Below, one piece after another: positions 39,101 to 50,488 of a stretch of DNA of 64,000 nt. This DNA is from Toxoplasma gondii ME49 (taxonomy: Eukaryota > Apicomplexa > Conoidasida > Eucoccidiorida > Sarcocystidae), in the NCBI RefSeq assembly GCF_000006565.2, contig NC_031480.1:1566144-1630143 (forward strand), read 5' to 3'. The translations under genes were made by a program, and so were the position numbers. Under the pieces are notes generated by a model. That model was not told the origin of the DNA. It saw only the letters and a list, made by a program, of their open reading frames with translations, and made no database searches. Numbering within the stretch: position 1 is the first letter of the stretch; each line of letters starts with the position of its first letter.

Positions 39101-39668
39101 GCTAGCACTTCAGCCTGGCAGTCGCTCTCTTAGACGCGTACCACTTTCGTCAAAAACATGTGGGAAACAGTGTTACAGTAGCAGTGGGCAGGGACCATGT
39201 GTCTTCAGCTGGGAGTCGGACTCACTGTGTGTTAGCAACAAATAGGGCCAACTGAATATCTGTGATACTGCGTGTGACTGTGCAGATGGTGCGATCGATA
39301 ACGACCTCATATTCACAGAGGTGATGATGTCGATTATTACCGGCGTCGTCATGGGAATAGCCGTTGTCTACTGGGCGATTCAGTACAGTGGGGATGTCCA
39401 GAAAGTGCTTGGTTTGGCCGGCCGATACGTGGAGCTGACGAACCTCCTGCATGAAGTGTCTCAAGAGCCGCAGGCGCACGAAGAAGAGAAGGCGGAAGAA
39501 GGCGAGGGACCAGATGAAGACGCAGAACCTGAAGCGGCAGTCGAGGGAAATAATGAATTTGACTGCAACCCACGGGCGAAGGAAGAGAATGGAGAAGAAT
39601 CGGAACAGGATGCCTCGGACAGTGAATCCGGTTCCGATGACGACGATGATATTGTATCGGAAGAGTAG
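11989..39668 (+). CDS. Giant secreted TSP1-domain, cysteine-rich modular membrane protein (MIC14/MIC15-like candidate)
   Basis: One plus-strand gene of about 27.7 kb with an N-terminal signal sequence, dozens of exons, one transmembrane helix near the C-terminus and a stop at 39666-39668. Exons with solved phase-consistent borders: 11989-12160, 12787-13173, 15501-15563, 18507-18743, 18918-19022, 20938-21056, 21464-21620, 23167-23512, 24697-24900, 25559-25582, 26623-26721, 27463-27684, 28195-28671, 28994-29026, 30421-30559, 30674-30724, 30979-31146, 31354-31575, 31802-31925, 32407-32699, 34852-35070, 35412-35843, 36274-36639, 36903-36950, 37246-37502, 38135-38249, 38546-38677, 39286-39668. Others are missing or uncertain, mainly 13.5-18.4, 19.0-20.6, 22.1-22.5, 25.6-26.4 and 32.7-34.8 kb. 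The layout suggests an adhesin or receptor of the micronemes or surface. MIC14/MIC15 are the coccidian TSP1 proteins it most resembles; the identity is inference. The exon count is far above that of the neighbours. Confidence 0.8.
14052..14441 (+). other. Exon of the TSP1 gene with a SUEL/galactose-lectin-like pattern
   Basis: The frame reads an LCDAAEHMFILSA start, then several spaced cysteines, ERCII, FSCN and a PYLALYVTC end, with a clean GTGAGT donor at 14442 in phase 1. The C-terminal pattern (C-x-hydrophobic, then C, then YL-x-hydrophobic-x-hydrophobic-x-C) is that of SUEL-type rhamnose/galactose-binding lectins. The 5' border is uncertain: 14052 fits phase, and 14006 is possible. The next copy of the pattern ends at 20770. 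The lectin assignment rests on pattern only. Confidence 0.45.
20597..20770 (+). other. Second SUEL-like lectin pattern exon of the TSP1 gene
   Basis: The exon reads through NCNYVDI, KKCGSAW, GCTLGADE, ACETSC and ends GEWGIHLYYNCTPG before a GTGAGT donor at 20771 in phase 1. The YNC ending with alternating hydrophobics, preceded by paired cysteines, repeats the lectin-like ending of the exon at 14.05-14.44 kb. The acceptor may be at 20576 or 20596; both keep the frame. The next exon (20938-21056) starts in the matching phase. Confidence 0.45.
26623..29026 (+). other. Block of beta-sandwich-like exons in the TSP1 gene
   Basis: Exons 26623-26721, 27463-27684, 28195-28671 and 28994-29026 are poor in cysteine and rich in alternating hydrophobic/polar stretches (for example TGFKIRMKND, YIVASTVTASS, TFKLTLVGSG, VIGYMIFDEI, VVYGSVVDPDG). 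This differs from the cysteine-rich modules on both sides and suggests one or more beta-sandwich domains, possibly H-lectin-like, though no family is certain. The last one is a 33-base micro-exon encoding a Ser-rich linker. Confidence 0.45.
31802..32699 (+). other. TSP1 domains 1 and 2 of the giant membrane protein
   Basis: Exon 31802-31925 starts with a Thr-rich linker and gives GEWTSWSKCSMDC. It ends in phase 2 and joins to exon 32407-32699, which completes the first domain (RSRSVL, GNVC, LC and VPYC). The same exon then carries the second domain: WITDWGDWSGC, the basic strand AVRARTKLR and GGVC to YSGC. WxxW motifs for C-mannosylation are present in both. Domain 1 has Asp where an O-fucosylated Ser/Thr is usual, and domain 2 lacks the second cysteine of the CSxTC motif, so both are atypical. 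The exon ends with a GTAAGG donor at 32700. Confidence 0.8.
36274..36950 (+). other. Cysteine module plus TSP1 domain 3
   Basis: Exon 36274-36639 begins with a cysteine-paired module (VDCRQV, DCPGRCHKAVVNC, DNC, ENC) and runs into a canonical TSP1 start, CEYSEWSEWSECSRTC, with two overlapping WxxW motifs and an O-fucosylation site (CSRTC). Exon 36903-36950 (48 bases) completes the domain with LCDWLPPC. Both exons are phase 1 to phase 1. This is the only one of the three TSP1 copies that keeps all classical motifs. Confidence 0.8.
39286..39668 (+). other. Last exon of the TSP1 gene: transmembrane helix and acidic tail
   Basis: The exon follows a CAG acceptor at 39283-39285 in phase 1. It encodes a short polar stretch, a hydrophobic helix (MMSIITGVVMGIAVVYWAI, codons around 39324-39380), and about 95 further residues very rich in Glu and Asp ending DDDDDIVSEE before the stop. 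With the N-terminal signal sequence this gives a type I single-pass protein with an acidic cytosolic tail, as in many microneme adhesins. No later exon is needed. Confidence 0.8.
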
Positions 39669-41493
39669 TAGAAACAAGACCTCCAAAGCAGACATCACGA
39701 CCTTGAATGACAAGCCAACTGCCGCAGGCATCTACGGCCGTGGAACATTTCGTCTTCTTGGGGCCCCTGTGCCAAAAAAGGTTACGGATAGGAACTGGCC
39801 TCAGAATGCTCCGCGAAGAGTGTGTGATCTGGACGACGAAGCGGCTACCTGTAACTGCGAAATGTCCGCTCTCATTTTTGTTCGTAGAAAGACGACGGAG
39901 CACACACAGATCGCGACATGTGAAATACGAAACCCACCCTCCCTGTCTTGTTCAGTGTGTATAAGGAGGCCATTCAGAGCGCCGTCGCGTCAGTGCGTCC
40001 ACTAAAGATGTCGTTGGTATGTATGTGGTCCCTAATACGAACGACCCCGAAGTGGGCGAGCCGTGAGAACGGTAATTCAGTGATCAGACGGAATCTGCAA
40101 CCGAAGCTTGGTCTATCTAATCTACTATGACGAACAACGCGCGTGTCTACTGTAATAGGATCATTCAGAGCGTGGAATGCTGCGGTACAGCGACACACTG
40201 TCGACCGCGGTATATACAAGGGTCTCTGTACCCGTTCGCACTGCAGACAGCTTAGCCGGCAACGGCATGCCTCGCGCATATGGGGGCGGCTTCGAAGTTC
40301 TAACAGTCGGATGATGGTAGTCGGAATGGCAGTTGCTTCACCGATACACGGGCAACACGGACGCTACGGTGATCGTTTCTCTGAAGTGCACTACTCTAAC
40401 GTTTCTATGTCAAATTACTTTACAGAATGTGGCGTAGAAGCTGCCAAGTGCTCAGAGTTCTCGATCGCGGCGCATGTCTTGCCACTGCCGCCACACCGTG
40501 TGCTGCCACAACACTTAGGGACCAGGGATGAAGATGGCCACAGAATATTTGGCTGTTCCTACCGACTAGACCAACACGTCGCCCGGGCACAAAAACAACG
40601 TCATGGCACTTGAACAGCTCAGGAGACAACCTTGGTCTTATCTGGATTTGACTGTGCATGCATATTCATCCGGATGTGGAGACGCCCCTCGACCACTTTA
40701 AAACTCAGGAATGTGCACCCTCGCTGTCGCCGCAGTTCTCTTCAGACGTTCCCCCTAAAGTCACACAATGCGAGACCGGAGGGTTACATATATCAAACGT
40801 ACATTTGGAGACTGCGGCAGAGACACTTTTGAAAGATGCGCACCGTGTCAGCGATTTTACGACTCGGAGGTACTGAAACAGGACAGTTGTGCTTGAGATC
40901 CAACGGAAAGGACTCTTCCAGAACATATCCTGTGATGAGATTAATTGGTCTCATCCCTCTACAACCTGCGTTCATAAGCATGAGCCGCAAACTACTGCTG
41001 CTGTGTCGTCTATATTTTCGGGGGGGTCCGGGTCACCGCTTGACCGAATCAGAACAACGGGGACACGAAGCACTCGAAGTGTGTTTGACACTCCCTCAAA
41101 ATCGTCTAGCACAACACGCTGTAAGCACAGGACTCTTCCCAGCGAAGTTCTGACAAACAGCCAAATTGTTTTTCTAAGCGCAGTTGTCGCCTAAGCATGA
41201 GGCTCTCTTGCGATTTCTGGTTCTGCTGTAGAGGATAAAATCCCTCTCATGGACAGTGGACATTCTCCGCTCATCACCTCTTTGCCTCGAAGAGCAAAGC
41301 TGTTGTATGCGAAGCCACGAAGCGAAATGTGATATGATGCTACCGAAACGCTGCATCTGACCACGTAGTAGCAACAGGAGAGCCGCAGCCAGGTCACTGC
41401 CACAGGCGGGCCCCCCGCGTATTCTTCGGCGTTACATCACATTCGCGAGGGAAGCCAGTTGGTGATATAAACGTTGGTTTTCTCTGAAACCTC
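39669..41493. other. Convergent intergenic region
   Basis: The giant plus-strand gene and the second CCCH gene end towards each other here, so it should hold two 3' UTRs. Several plus-strand open stretches (39.7-40.0, 40.4-40.6, 40.66-40.88, 40.89-41.19 kb) contain cysteines and Ser/Thr runs. I could not link them by consistent splice sites and do not call a gene. A TGCATGCA palindrome lies at 40655-40662. Confidence 0.45.
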
Positions 41494-44400
41494 TCACTCG
41501 CTCTGTACACTGTTCTCCCTCCCGACGGTCGTGTTAACATCGGCCACCGGCTGCATCCTCGCTACGGGAGCAGCGTGGGTCGCCGCCGCAGGATACACTG
41601 GGTATGTCGACGTTGGCACATAATATGGCGAAATGGCTGCACCGGCGTTCCCAGGGAGGCCTGCAGGAGCAGGACCGGACGGGGTGACACATTGGCAAAA
41701 AGACGCTCCTGTTGCTACACCCGGTAGTGCGCACATGGCAAGTGGATGGTCCGCCGCGCCTGCCCTATCCACCATGCCAGCACCGCCGGCCGCCATCGTT
41801 AGCCCGGCCGCCGATAACAGAGACCCGAGAGATGCCCTGTCCATCGCTTCGGTTTGCCGAAGTCTATCGGTGACTCTCCCACACGCCGGATTGACCCAGT
41901 CAGAACCCTCAGTCCCTGGTGCAGAGGAGTCCCCGTGACACATTCCCGGCGTGTCTACACTGGGAGTCACTGAAGACCCGGGCATTGCACTGTACACCGC
42001 ATTTGGCGTTGCGCCGGCCAACTGCCCCTGAGAATACTGCGTCGTAGACGCGAAGCTTCCCGGATCTCCGGCTCCCGCAGGGGCACCTGTCCCGATATCG
42101 GCTGTCGCCGCGCCGGCAGGATAGAGTGTTCCTGGTGCGGCGGGTGTATGCAAAACTGCTGAAGGCGTCGCTGTGTCCCTGCCTGGAGATCCGCGGGGGC
42201 TAGTGCCCGAGCAAGGCGGTGAGAAAGGCACGGCGCCATGACCACTGTACGACGTTTGTGGCGACGGCGTGGCTCCAGTTGTGCTCGGTGTCCTCGCTGA
42301 GAAGGCTCCTCCTGGAGGTGAGTACGGCCGTGACGTTTGTGTAAACGGAGCCGAAGCACATGCTGCTGTCCCCGATGAGTTCGGACCTGCAGTGGTGTAG
42401 GGTGCAGAAGGCACAGATGCCGAGTACGGAATGCCCCCTCCAGGGAAATTCGAGTTGTACGGTGCACCGAGGTACGGGTTCACACCCTGATACAAAGGAG
42501 TTCCCGCAACCTTCGCCGCCACTTCGAGATGCTGGTGCTGTTGGGCCACAGCAGCCGCCGCAACTGCTGCAGCTGCTGCGTGCAGACCACCACACGCCGC
42601 CAGATTTGCAGTGTAGTTCAAAGCGTAGGGGTAGGGTTGCTGTTGGAACGAACCGAAAGGCGTCACGCCCGGAGCCAGGCCATAGGACGCGCCCCCAGCT
42701 ACACAGGGAACACCCACGGGCGCGCCTTTCAGAGCATCTGCTGTTGCTGCCGCCACAGCCGCCTGGTGCAGGTGGTGGTGCGCGTGGTGGTTGTCGAAGC
42801 GATGGCGATACTGGCCGTGGCGCTGACGCGCCCCTCGTCCTGGTCCGTGGTACTGACCATGCGCAGAGTGGAAGTGGCCATGTGGGCCTCCGCGACGTCC
42901 CCGTTTCTCGCTCTCGACCATCTCACCGCAGCCTCCTGGCGAAACTCCCCGGTGGGTCACACTCCCTCCATGCATTCCTTTGTACTTCCCGGCCTGCGAA
43001 TGTCCTGGGCCACCTTGCTTCCCGGTGCTCACTCCTGTTTCAGAAGCTGACCCTGTCACTGTCGGTGGAATTTCGTCGCGACTCGACCTGCTGCCCTCAT
43101 CGTTGGACCCCCGCCCCGAGGCAGCAGTGATCCTGAATTTGAGGCTCTCCCTTGAGTTACTTCTCGGTTTCCGCTCAACACAGGCAGCGGTGAAAGAGAA
43201 AAAGCGCGGGCGACCTTGATTTTCACACGCACTAGGCTGGCCTTGTCCGCTAAACGACACAGCACCCCCGTGGCTCCGTCCTCCAGAACCCAGCAGGGTC
43301 GTGCTTGTGGAAACCAGCTCCTGAATCGCTGCCGGAACGCGCCCAGTACGAAATTCGTCCAACAACTGTCGCATATCCAAATGGTGGCGGAGTGCGAACT
43401 TTTCCAGCTCAGTGTGGCGGTAGCTGCAATTCCACAACGCACCAGCTCATCAAGATGTGAGTGCGGGTCTCCTGACAATCTGGAAACCGAGGAAAACAGT
43501 CGGCCGAGCTCACAAGACAAGCTTGACATCACGCGGGACACACCTGTAGAAACAACGTTCGGTTAAAGCCGATGGAACACAAAGGCAAAAACGCAACGAA
43601 ACGTTCAACAGTGACGCAGCATCCTCCACTTCCCTGCCGCGACAGGACGAAACACCTGATCTGCTATGTGCATGAGCCGCAGGCTAGTCCCATGACACCA
43701 CACTACAGATGCCTGTGCAGCCACTGAACAGGCATCCGAGACGCACATGTGGGCGCCTCTTACTTTCTCTTGCGAAGTTCTTGGTTTCCATGTGCATGAC
43801 GGCACGCTTTCCCAGCATCGCATCTTCCTTCTCGCATCCAGAACTTGCACAATTTTGTCTGAGAAATCGAAGGGAGTGGTGACAGAAAGCAGCGCAAGAT
43901 TACAAAACCAACTGAGGCAATGCGTTATAGCTCACATACGTGTGTGTTCCCGATATCAACATGGAAACTGCCTAGTTCTTGCGAGGCCCTCTGAGGGCAA
44001 GACGTGAACCTTGAAGCTGAGCGAGAATCTAGCGTTCTCTGTAGCGCACCAGCAGCCCCTCTTTGGCGACTACCTCCTCTTGCAGCAAACAGTGGAGAAA
44101 AAAGGAGGATCCCTACGAAAAAACTGAAGAAAGGTGACGCATGGAGCCCCGATGCCTTCGGAAGCATCAGACAAACTCAGTCCTCGGACCCTAGGAAAAC
44201 TGTGTCCATCGTCGAGAAACTCAAAATGATACGATCCAGACCAAACCACTTGCGAACTGGCTCATGTCCATCACTTACCTTGTAGTAGTCGGCTGTGGAC
44301 CGGAGTTCCTCCTCGCCGTGTGCATATGGGCAAGAGGTTTCCAGCGGACAAGGCTTCCCCTGCGGACAAGTGTGCGTAACGCAGAGCTCACCAGGGCCAC

Positions 44401-46574
44401 GCATGAGGAAGTACATCGCTCGATCTGTGTGGCACAACACAGGTCCGTTTGTACGTAGCTCAAAACGAAGACAACTCCGCGCACGAACAAGACCACCAAT
44501 TCGTGTCGCTGACGTCGATACGCACCCGTTCCAAGTCAAATGGGGAGAATCACGAGCTAAACTTTACTCCGATGAACCGGTTTCGCTCTAAAAGTTTCAA
44601 CAGCCCCGCCTTCGCACCAAAGAATTCTTTGTTCGCACACTTCTTCTGCTGACCATCCCCCTACTCTTCGGCAGGCCGCCAGCCATTCTTGCCCCGACAG
44701 AGCACGTGAGGATGACAAGCTGGAAAAGCCTACAGTGTCCTTGGTTGAGGAAATCACCGTCCCTGCGTAGAAGGAGAGCGCTTTTCTGTAACCAGGCCCG
44801 GTTTGTGACAAACTTACAAGACGGAAAGCCGTGCATAACTTCGTCTTCCACAGATTGGGCACATCGCGGAGTTCCTCCTCGGCGTGGGCGTACGAACATC
44901 GCGCCCCTTTGCGGCAAAGGCCTCGCATGTACTTGGGGCACAGCTTAATTCTGTGGACACGGAAAAGAGTCAGACACGTGTGTATTGAATTTAGAAACCC
45001 TAAACTTACTACACGCAAGATGGAGGGTGACGACACTATACCTCATTCGCTTGCCTCTCAGCCACGGCAAACATTTCACAAAACGCTGTTCACTCCACCC
45101 CCGCCCCCTCCCCCGACGCTTCTGCCGGTGTAATCGCCATGGTATTCATTCTACTTAGTGAAGGAAGATGAAAATTGACGACGTAAGCAGGTTCTTCTGC
45201 ACAAAGCTCCTACCGGAAAAATTGATCTTCGATACGTCCGCCTTTCTTCTTGAAAGAGCCGTCGGTGAAATCACTCTGAGCTCTGCATCGATTTCCCACG
45301 CGACCGCCCTGTCCCAGCGTCCGTCCTGCACTGGGCGTCGTGAAACCGCTTGCTTCACTTTCTTCCTCTTTGTCTCTCTTCCCGTCATGAGGTCGATGGG
45401 TACTGTCTTGCACGGGTATCGCGTCCTTCAAACTTCGGCCGCCGCAGTCCCCTGGATCCTGCGCAGTGGACCCCGAAAAAGACTGGCTGCGGGATCCCCG
45501 TTCTCCTGCCACGCCCAACCGCCCTGGCACTTCCTTCTTGAAGGTTTCGTCGGCGCTCCTCCTGCTTCCACCTTGCTTCTTCACTGACACATACTCCTGC
45601 AACTCGGCATCTCCAGCACTGCCGCTACGCGACTTCGCATGCAGGCTGTCTTGTCTTGATCGCGTCTCAAAAACTGGCCTCGAGCCATTTGCTCCCTCCA
45701 ACGCCGCACTCGAGCGTCCAGGGCCAGTCGCCGGGCCGGCGCCCTTGCCTCCTCGGTTGGACTTTTCTCCGAGGAAGTGACTCCGTCCCGGAAGCCCTCC
45801 TTTAACGTCGTTGCGTCCTCGGCGAGCCTTTCCATCATCTTTCCCAACTTTCGAGCCGGAAGCGTTGCTCGAGAGCGCAGTCACTGCGTCTGATGGGTCC
45901 CTGTCTTCGGTCCCGCGCTCCACCGCATACCCCGCCAGCTGGGCTTGCTGCTGCTGAAGGAGCATCTGCTCCTGAAGGATAACTTTCCTTTGAAGGTGAA
46001 GCACCTGAGCCTCCAGCCGTCTCTGCTCGAGAAGTCGGTCGCGTTCAAAACTCGTCATCGCGTCGCACGCGGACGGGGACTGCCTCGACAGCAGTCCAGT
46101 CTCCGTGCCGGGCGTCGAAGCCAACATATACGCGTCTTCCTCGTCTCCGTTTTGCACAGCTTCCATTGCTCGTGACGTACCAGAGGCGCAGAGTAGCGCG
46201 TTTACCGAAACTTCCCCCGGCTTCGAAGAGTTGACGGCCGAACCCGTAGCCCAGGTGTGCTCCGGCACAGGATCGGCATGTGGAGCCCCGGAAGCACTCA
46301 CGTGCGACCCACCCAGAGCCACTTTCCCCATCCCCTTCGCTTCCTCTTCCTCACAAGGTGCGCACTTGGGATAGTTCCCCCGCTCGCTTCCAAGACGATC
46401 CGCGGCGTTCACAACCGGGGTTGTCACCCCTGCGCCACAGGCAGCCAGCTGTTCATACACAGGGGAAGTAGGAGCATTCCCACCGGCACGTTCAACCGCG
46501 CCTGTTTCCACGGAAGATCTGGTGATCTTGCCAGCACAAGATCCCTCAGGTGGCACCGCGACCCCACGTTCCAT
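41494..46574 (-). CDS. Triple CCCH zinc-finger RNA-binding protein 2
   Basis: Five exons (45214-46574, 44818-44950, 44279-44359, 43764-43858, 41494-43423) join in exact phase to 1200 codons including the stop. The start is the ATG at 46574. Three CCCH fingers lie at about residues 458-476 (C-x7-C-x5-C-x3-H), 493-512 and 529-548 (both C-x8-C-x5-C-x3-H). Each is preceded by K-x-LC and the first two are followed by EEELR. The N-terminal 450 residues are Ser/Gly-rich with a Gln-rich coiled coil (LLEQRRLEAQVLHLQRKV region, about 175-215). The 640-residue C-terminus is rich in Ala, Gly, Pro, Ser and Tyr with a His-rich patch (HHAHHHLHQ), typical of low-complexity RNP proteins. It probably binds mRNA; targets are unknown. 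Finger 2 is split by an intron. Same strand and same three-finger plan as the gene at 1-2868. Confidence 0.9.
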
Positions 46575-49500
46575 AACGGACTCGTCTTTTTAGTACGAAA
46601 GCTCGGAGCCAGCAGCGAGACGAAAAAAAGCTGCCAGGTGGACTGTCAAGAAGGAACGGAGAGACACGACGCACCGGTACGCGAAAGAAGCTGGCTGCTT
46701 CGACGATCGACTTGCGTCGGCAGTTCGAAAATCGCCAATTGGAGCAGGCCTCAAACACCGACCGCCACTACAGCACTTTTAGTAGTCGAAATGGTTCTAT
46801 TTTCTTCCGAAAATTTCAACTTCAAAATTGCAGTAGCGCCGAGGATTCACTGTGCAAGATCTGGTGCCTGACAAAATCCCAGATCCCCAACGCCTGAAGT
46901 TCTCCCCGAGTCAGAAGATAAGCCGGCCTCGTTCGTTACGCATGCGCATTAAACTGAAGACTATCCTGGGACGGACAATGTACCATCGAGTGCTACAGTG
47001 AGTCCAAATCTTCACTAGGAAATCTCTTGAGCGAGACTTCGCCTGTGAAGACGTTCTTCTATGACGGCTCGGAGAAGTTTGCGCGCCACACGGTCGTAGA
47101 CCCGTCCTCCCGTCGGATTCTAGCAACAGTCCCAGAGGACGGGACAGTGTTGAAAGGGCTGAAAGGGTTCACCGCAGAACACGCCACTACCGTTCTACAG
47201 CAACGTCAAAACCTTATCCGCCAGCCGTGATTTGAGAATGACACTTTGAGCGAACACCCGCCTAGCAAATACGCCGACGTTCAAAATCCAAAAACATCCG
47301 ACCAGTGCCAGAGAACAGCCGGCCGAAGAAAAGAGGACACGCGGGAAAGAACTGGAAGAGAGGAGCAACAAGCCAAAGCGTAGCCCCTCCACATGCAACC
47401 TCTGGAATGTGTCGACTCTGGTCTTATGCATAAAAGGTCGGTTACTAGAGATGCTTGATACAATCCCTTTCCAAAAAGCAAGCACGAACTAGTGGAGAGC
47501 AAATGGCACAGCTGCGCCGTATTTGAACCGAAAGCAACATAGAGAACACCAAAATCGAACCCCTGCTGTTAACAAAAGGGATACCTTTGATCGCAAAGAG
47601 CTAACGCGTGGCGCTGTTCCACAAGCCCCTTCGTAGTCACAGAGTCCCCCAACAAAACTTCAAATGCGTGAGACGGCAGTCAAACGCACAGATGGTCTGT
47701 GACGCATTCGACTGGAGGGGGGTGCGCACACACACACAAGACGGCGACTACGAAAAGGACTGCACAAATGAGATGCACTTACAACTACAGGGCGCATTCA
47801 ACAGACAGTGGCTTTCGCAACGGCCAAGAAGAAATCGAACACTCTGACAAAAAAACGTGGTTACGAATGGTCCATTCACTTCCAAGTGATGCACGAACAA
47901 GCCCGCCACAGATCGGGCAACAACAGAGACCGCTGCAGCAAAATAATCAGAACTTCCATCGGTCTTAGGTTGAAAAACATTCTTGCCTTGCGGTGACCAG
48001 ACTTCGTGTTGTCTCTCAGTATCTACATTAAAAAACCTTCGGAAACACAAACGAGTGAAACGGCTGCCAAGTGGCAGAACTCCCTCGACAGAAGAGCAGA
48101 ACGTACGAAAGTGGTCCTCTCACGACGCCCTCGCAAACGAACAGCACGTCAAGCTACGGAAAAGTTTTTCTTCATTCAGTCGGCTCCTGGAAAACAATCA
48201 CGGCTGTCCACGATATCAAACAACGGGGAGCAAGAGCAAGCGTGTCCATCATCCCTCCACGCGGGGAAGATGCCGTACCGCTGTGTACAGGACCTGGATG
48301 GGGAGCAATTGCTCGAAGCAGGGAATGAATTCGCTTAGTTTCCTCTCGACGGCAGACGCCGAATCGAAACAAAAGCGCCCTCCTCAAAACTACACCAAGG
48401 CAGCGCTGGGTCTAACTGAAAGGGAAATTCCACAACTACGTAAAGCGCCAATTCCTCAACCCTGCGACGAGCCGCGGACGCGTGACGATGCTGCTCCCGC
48501 CCGCCGATCCCCAGGTCAGAGGGCCAGAAGTTTATCAACTTCACACTCCGAAATTTTCCTCAAGCAAAGGAAAACTGAAACGCGAAATTTGAGACAAGAA
48601 CATTCGAGCTTTGATTCAGAGAATGCAAACAACTGCGCCGGAATCGCCTCCGCCGCCCACAGCGGTGAATTTCGACAAAACACGTGCTACAAAGTGGACT
48701 GTCCTGCGGGAGGAAGCACCACAAAGCTAGAAAGTGAAAAATACTGGTACGCACTACGTTGCAGTTCGTACGGCATGCACCAGATGAACGTGAGCTTTTC
48801 CGCCCTGGTCATATGCAACATGTCATTTGTTCTGTAGCAATCGGAGCACGCAACAGACACGGCGCATCTTGTGCGCTGGTCGCGCTCTGCAAGAGTTCTT
48901 TTCGCCAACCCTCTGGATCATACCGGGTGCACTCCCTCGCCCTGCCAGCGCAAAGTTGACGCGTCGATGGTCGCTCTCTGCCTAAAGGGCTAACTCTCCA
49001 GTTCGAGAAAGCCCCCGTTTCCTAGTCCCCGCGTCACACGTCTCCTCCCACGATCCGTGCGCTGCCGACAAACACCCCTGCCGGGATTCTGTGTCCACGG
49101 CATTCTACGGCACCGCCTTCGCCCGTCTTCTTGAAACCATTTTTTGCGAAACTGAAGCCAGCATATTTGCGCAGACCACAAGTATCCGTCCTTTAGAAAC
49201 AGGTGTTTACACGGCGACAAATAGAAAACCCGCTGGGGCATGCATCTGTTGCGGCAGCTCGGGAAGGCCAACTTGTTGTTTGCTGCCATACTCACTTGAG
49301 AGGGGTTGCCCGTTGTAGTACGGCCAGCGAACGTCTTGAAAAAAGATGAAAGCACGCGGGAATCCAAGAGTATTACGCAGATAGAAGGTTTCCTTTGTCA
49401 TCTTTGGGCGTGAAGGCTACATCATTCAGCTTATTCCGCGCGGTCTGTGCGGCGGATCGGGAGGCTGGTGTGAGGACCACTCGGGGGTACCGTTTGTTGT

Positions 49501-50488
49501 AGTTCAGCGGTGATAGCCGTTGGAGGCGAGAATGTCAACGGAAAAGGGTGGATAATCAAACTCGCTACTAACAAAACGAGAATGCGGAAACGCTTCGGTT
49601 GGTGTTTTCCCCGTGTCGTGTTCTACTAGCCCAGTGGGGGGAGAGACTGCGGTACACATTGGTGCGTTACCACTGCACATCGGAAACAACGTGTACGCCA
49701 CTTTATCGAAACTAGGGTGGGCGGCAGTAGAAACTAGTAATCACGAGAATAAAAAAGTTCACTGACAAGGTGGTCGTACGAGTGGCACGCGTGCGAAGGA
49801 TGGGCACTTCGGGCTCAGCCATGTAACAGTTCTTTCGTAGTTGCCGTGCTGGCGTTTTCCCGTGCCTAAGAAAGAGGTGGATATGTTTCCTTCTCGCACG
49901 AGGCTGCTGTTCAAAGTCAAGCCCAAACGTCAACGGGTTTTCTGTACATATCTAGCAAGTAGTAGAATGGAGAGCGGCCACGGCGGCATGAGACCATCGT
50001 GGGTTGGATACATGACCGGTGTTGTAGGTTCGCTGGTAGATGCAAGAATACCAATTCAGTTGGACAAGTAAGAACTCATCAGGGGGTAGATAAGACAACA
50101 TGTCCCGTCATCGGCTGCTTCGTCTCACAGGCTTTGAAAGCTGGGGCGTCTGCAATTATGCACGTCGCCGTAGCACGCGTTCTCAGCGCTGAAGTGAATG
50201 CGTGGCAGCCAAGCCAACCCATCCTGGATGAGTGACGACTGTGCCACCGTGTAAGTCTTCCATTTTGAGTTGATAATTTCTCCTCTTGCGCACCCTGTGT
50301 GTTTATTGCATGTTTGGATCCGTGTGTCCTTTGATGTGCGAGAGAGGTACAACTCAACAGAAACAGAAGAACATCTCTGGTCATCTACTGATGATTGATG
50401 GGAGGTTGTAGGACTATAGCAGTGTTCGGATAACGAGAGAAACATGCGTTTTGAGGAAGACTGATTGCAAGCTTGAGGAAGAAATAGT
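46575..50488. other. Gene-free stretch between CCCH gene 2 and IFT122
   Basis: Promoter and 5' UTR of CCCH gene 2 and 3' UTR of IFT122 should lie here. A CA dinucleotide run is at about 47726-47738. The longest open frame is 47983-48837 (plus, 284 codons, not starting with ATG), basic and without any domain. I judge it a chance frame. No RNA gene recognised. Confidence 0.45.

Noticed and set aside
40655..40662. TGCATGCA palindrome as an AP2-factor site
   Set aside because: Similar short motifs occur by chance, and this one lies in a convergent 3' region rather than a promoter.
43424..43437. Apparent CCCH-like NCSYRH at the start of the long last exon of CCCH gene 2
   Set aside because: The AG acceptor at 43424-43425 cuts after this cysteine. 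The real third finger is in exon 43764-43858.
47983..48837. 284-codon plus-strand open frame
   Set aside because: No ATG at its start, basic low-information composition, no motif, no splice partners; it lies in the expected upstream region of CCCH gene 2.
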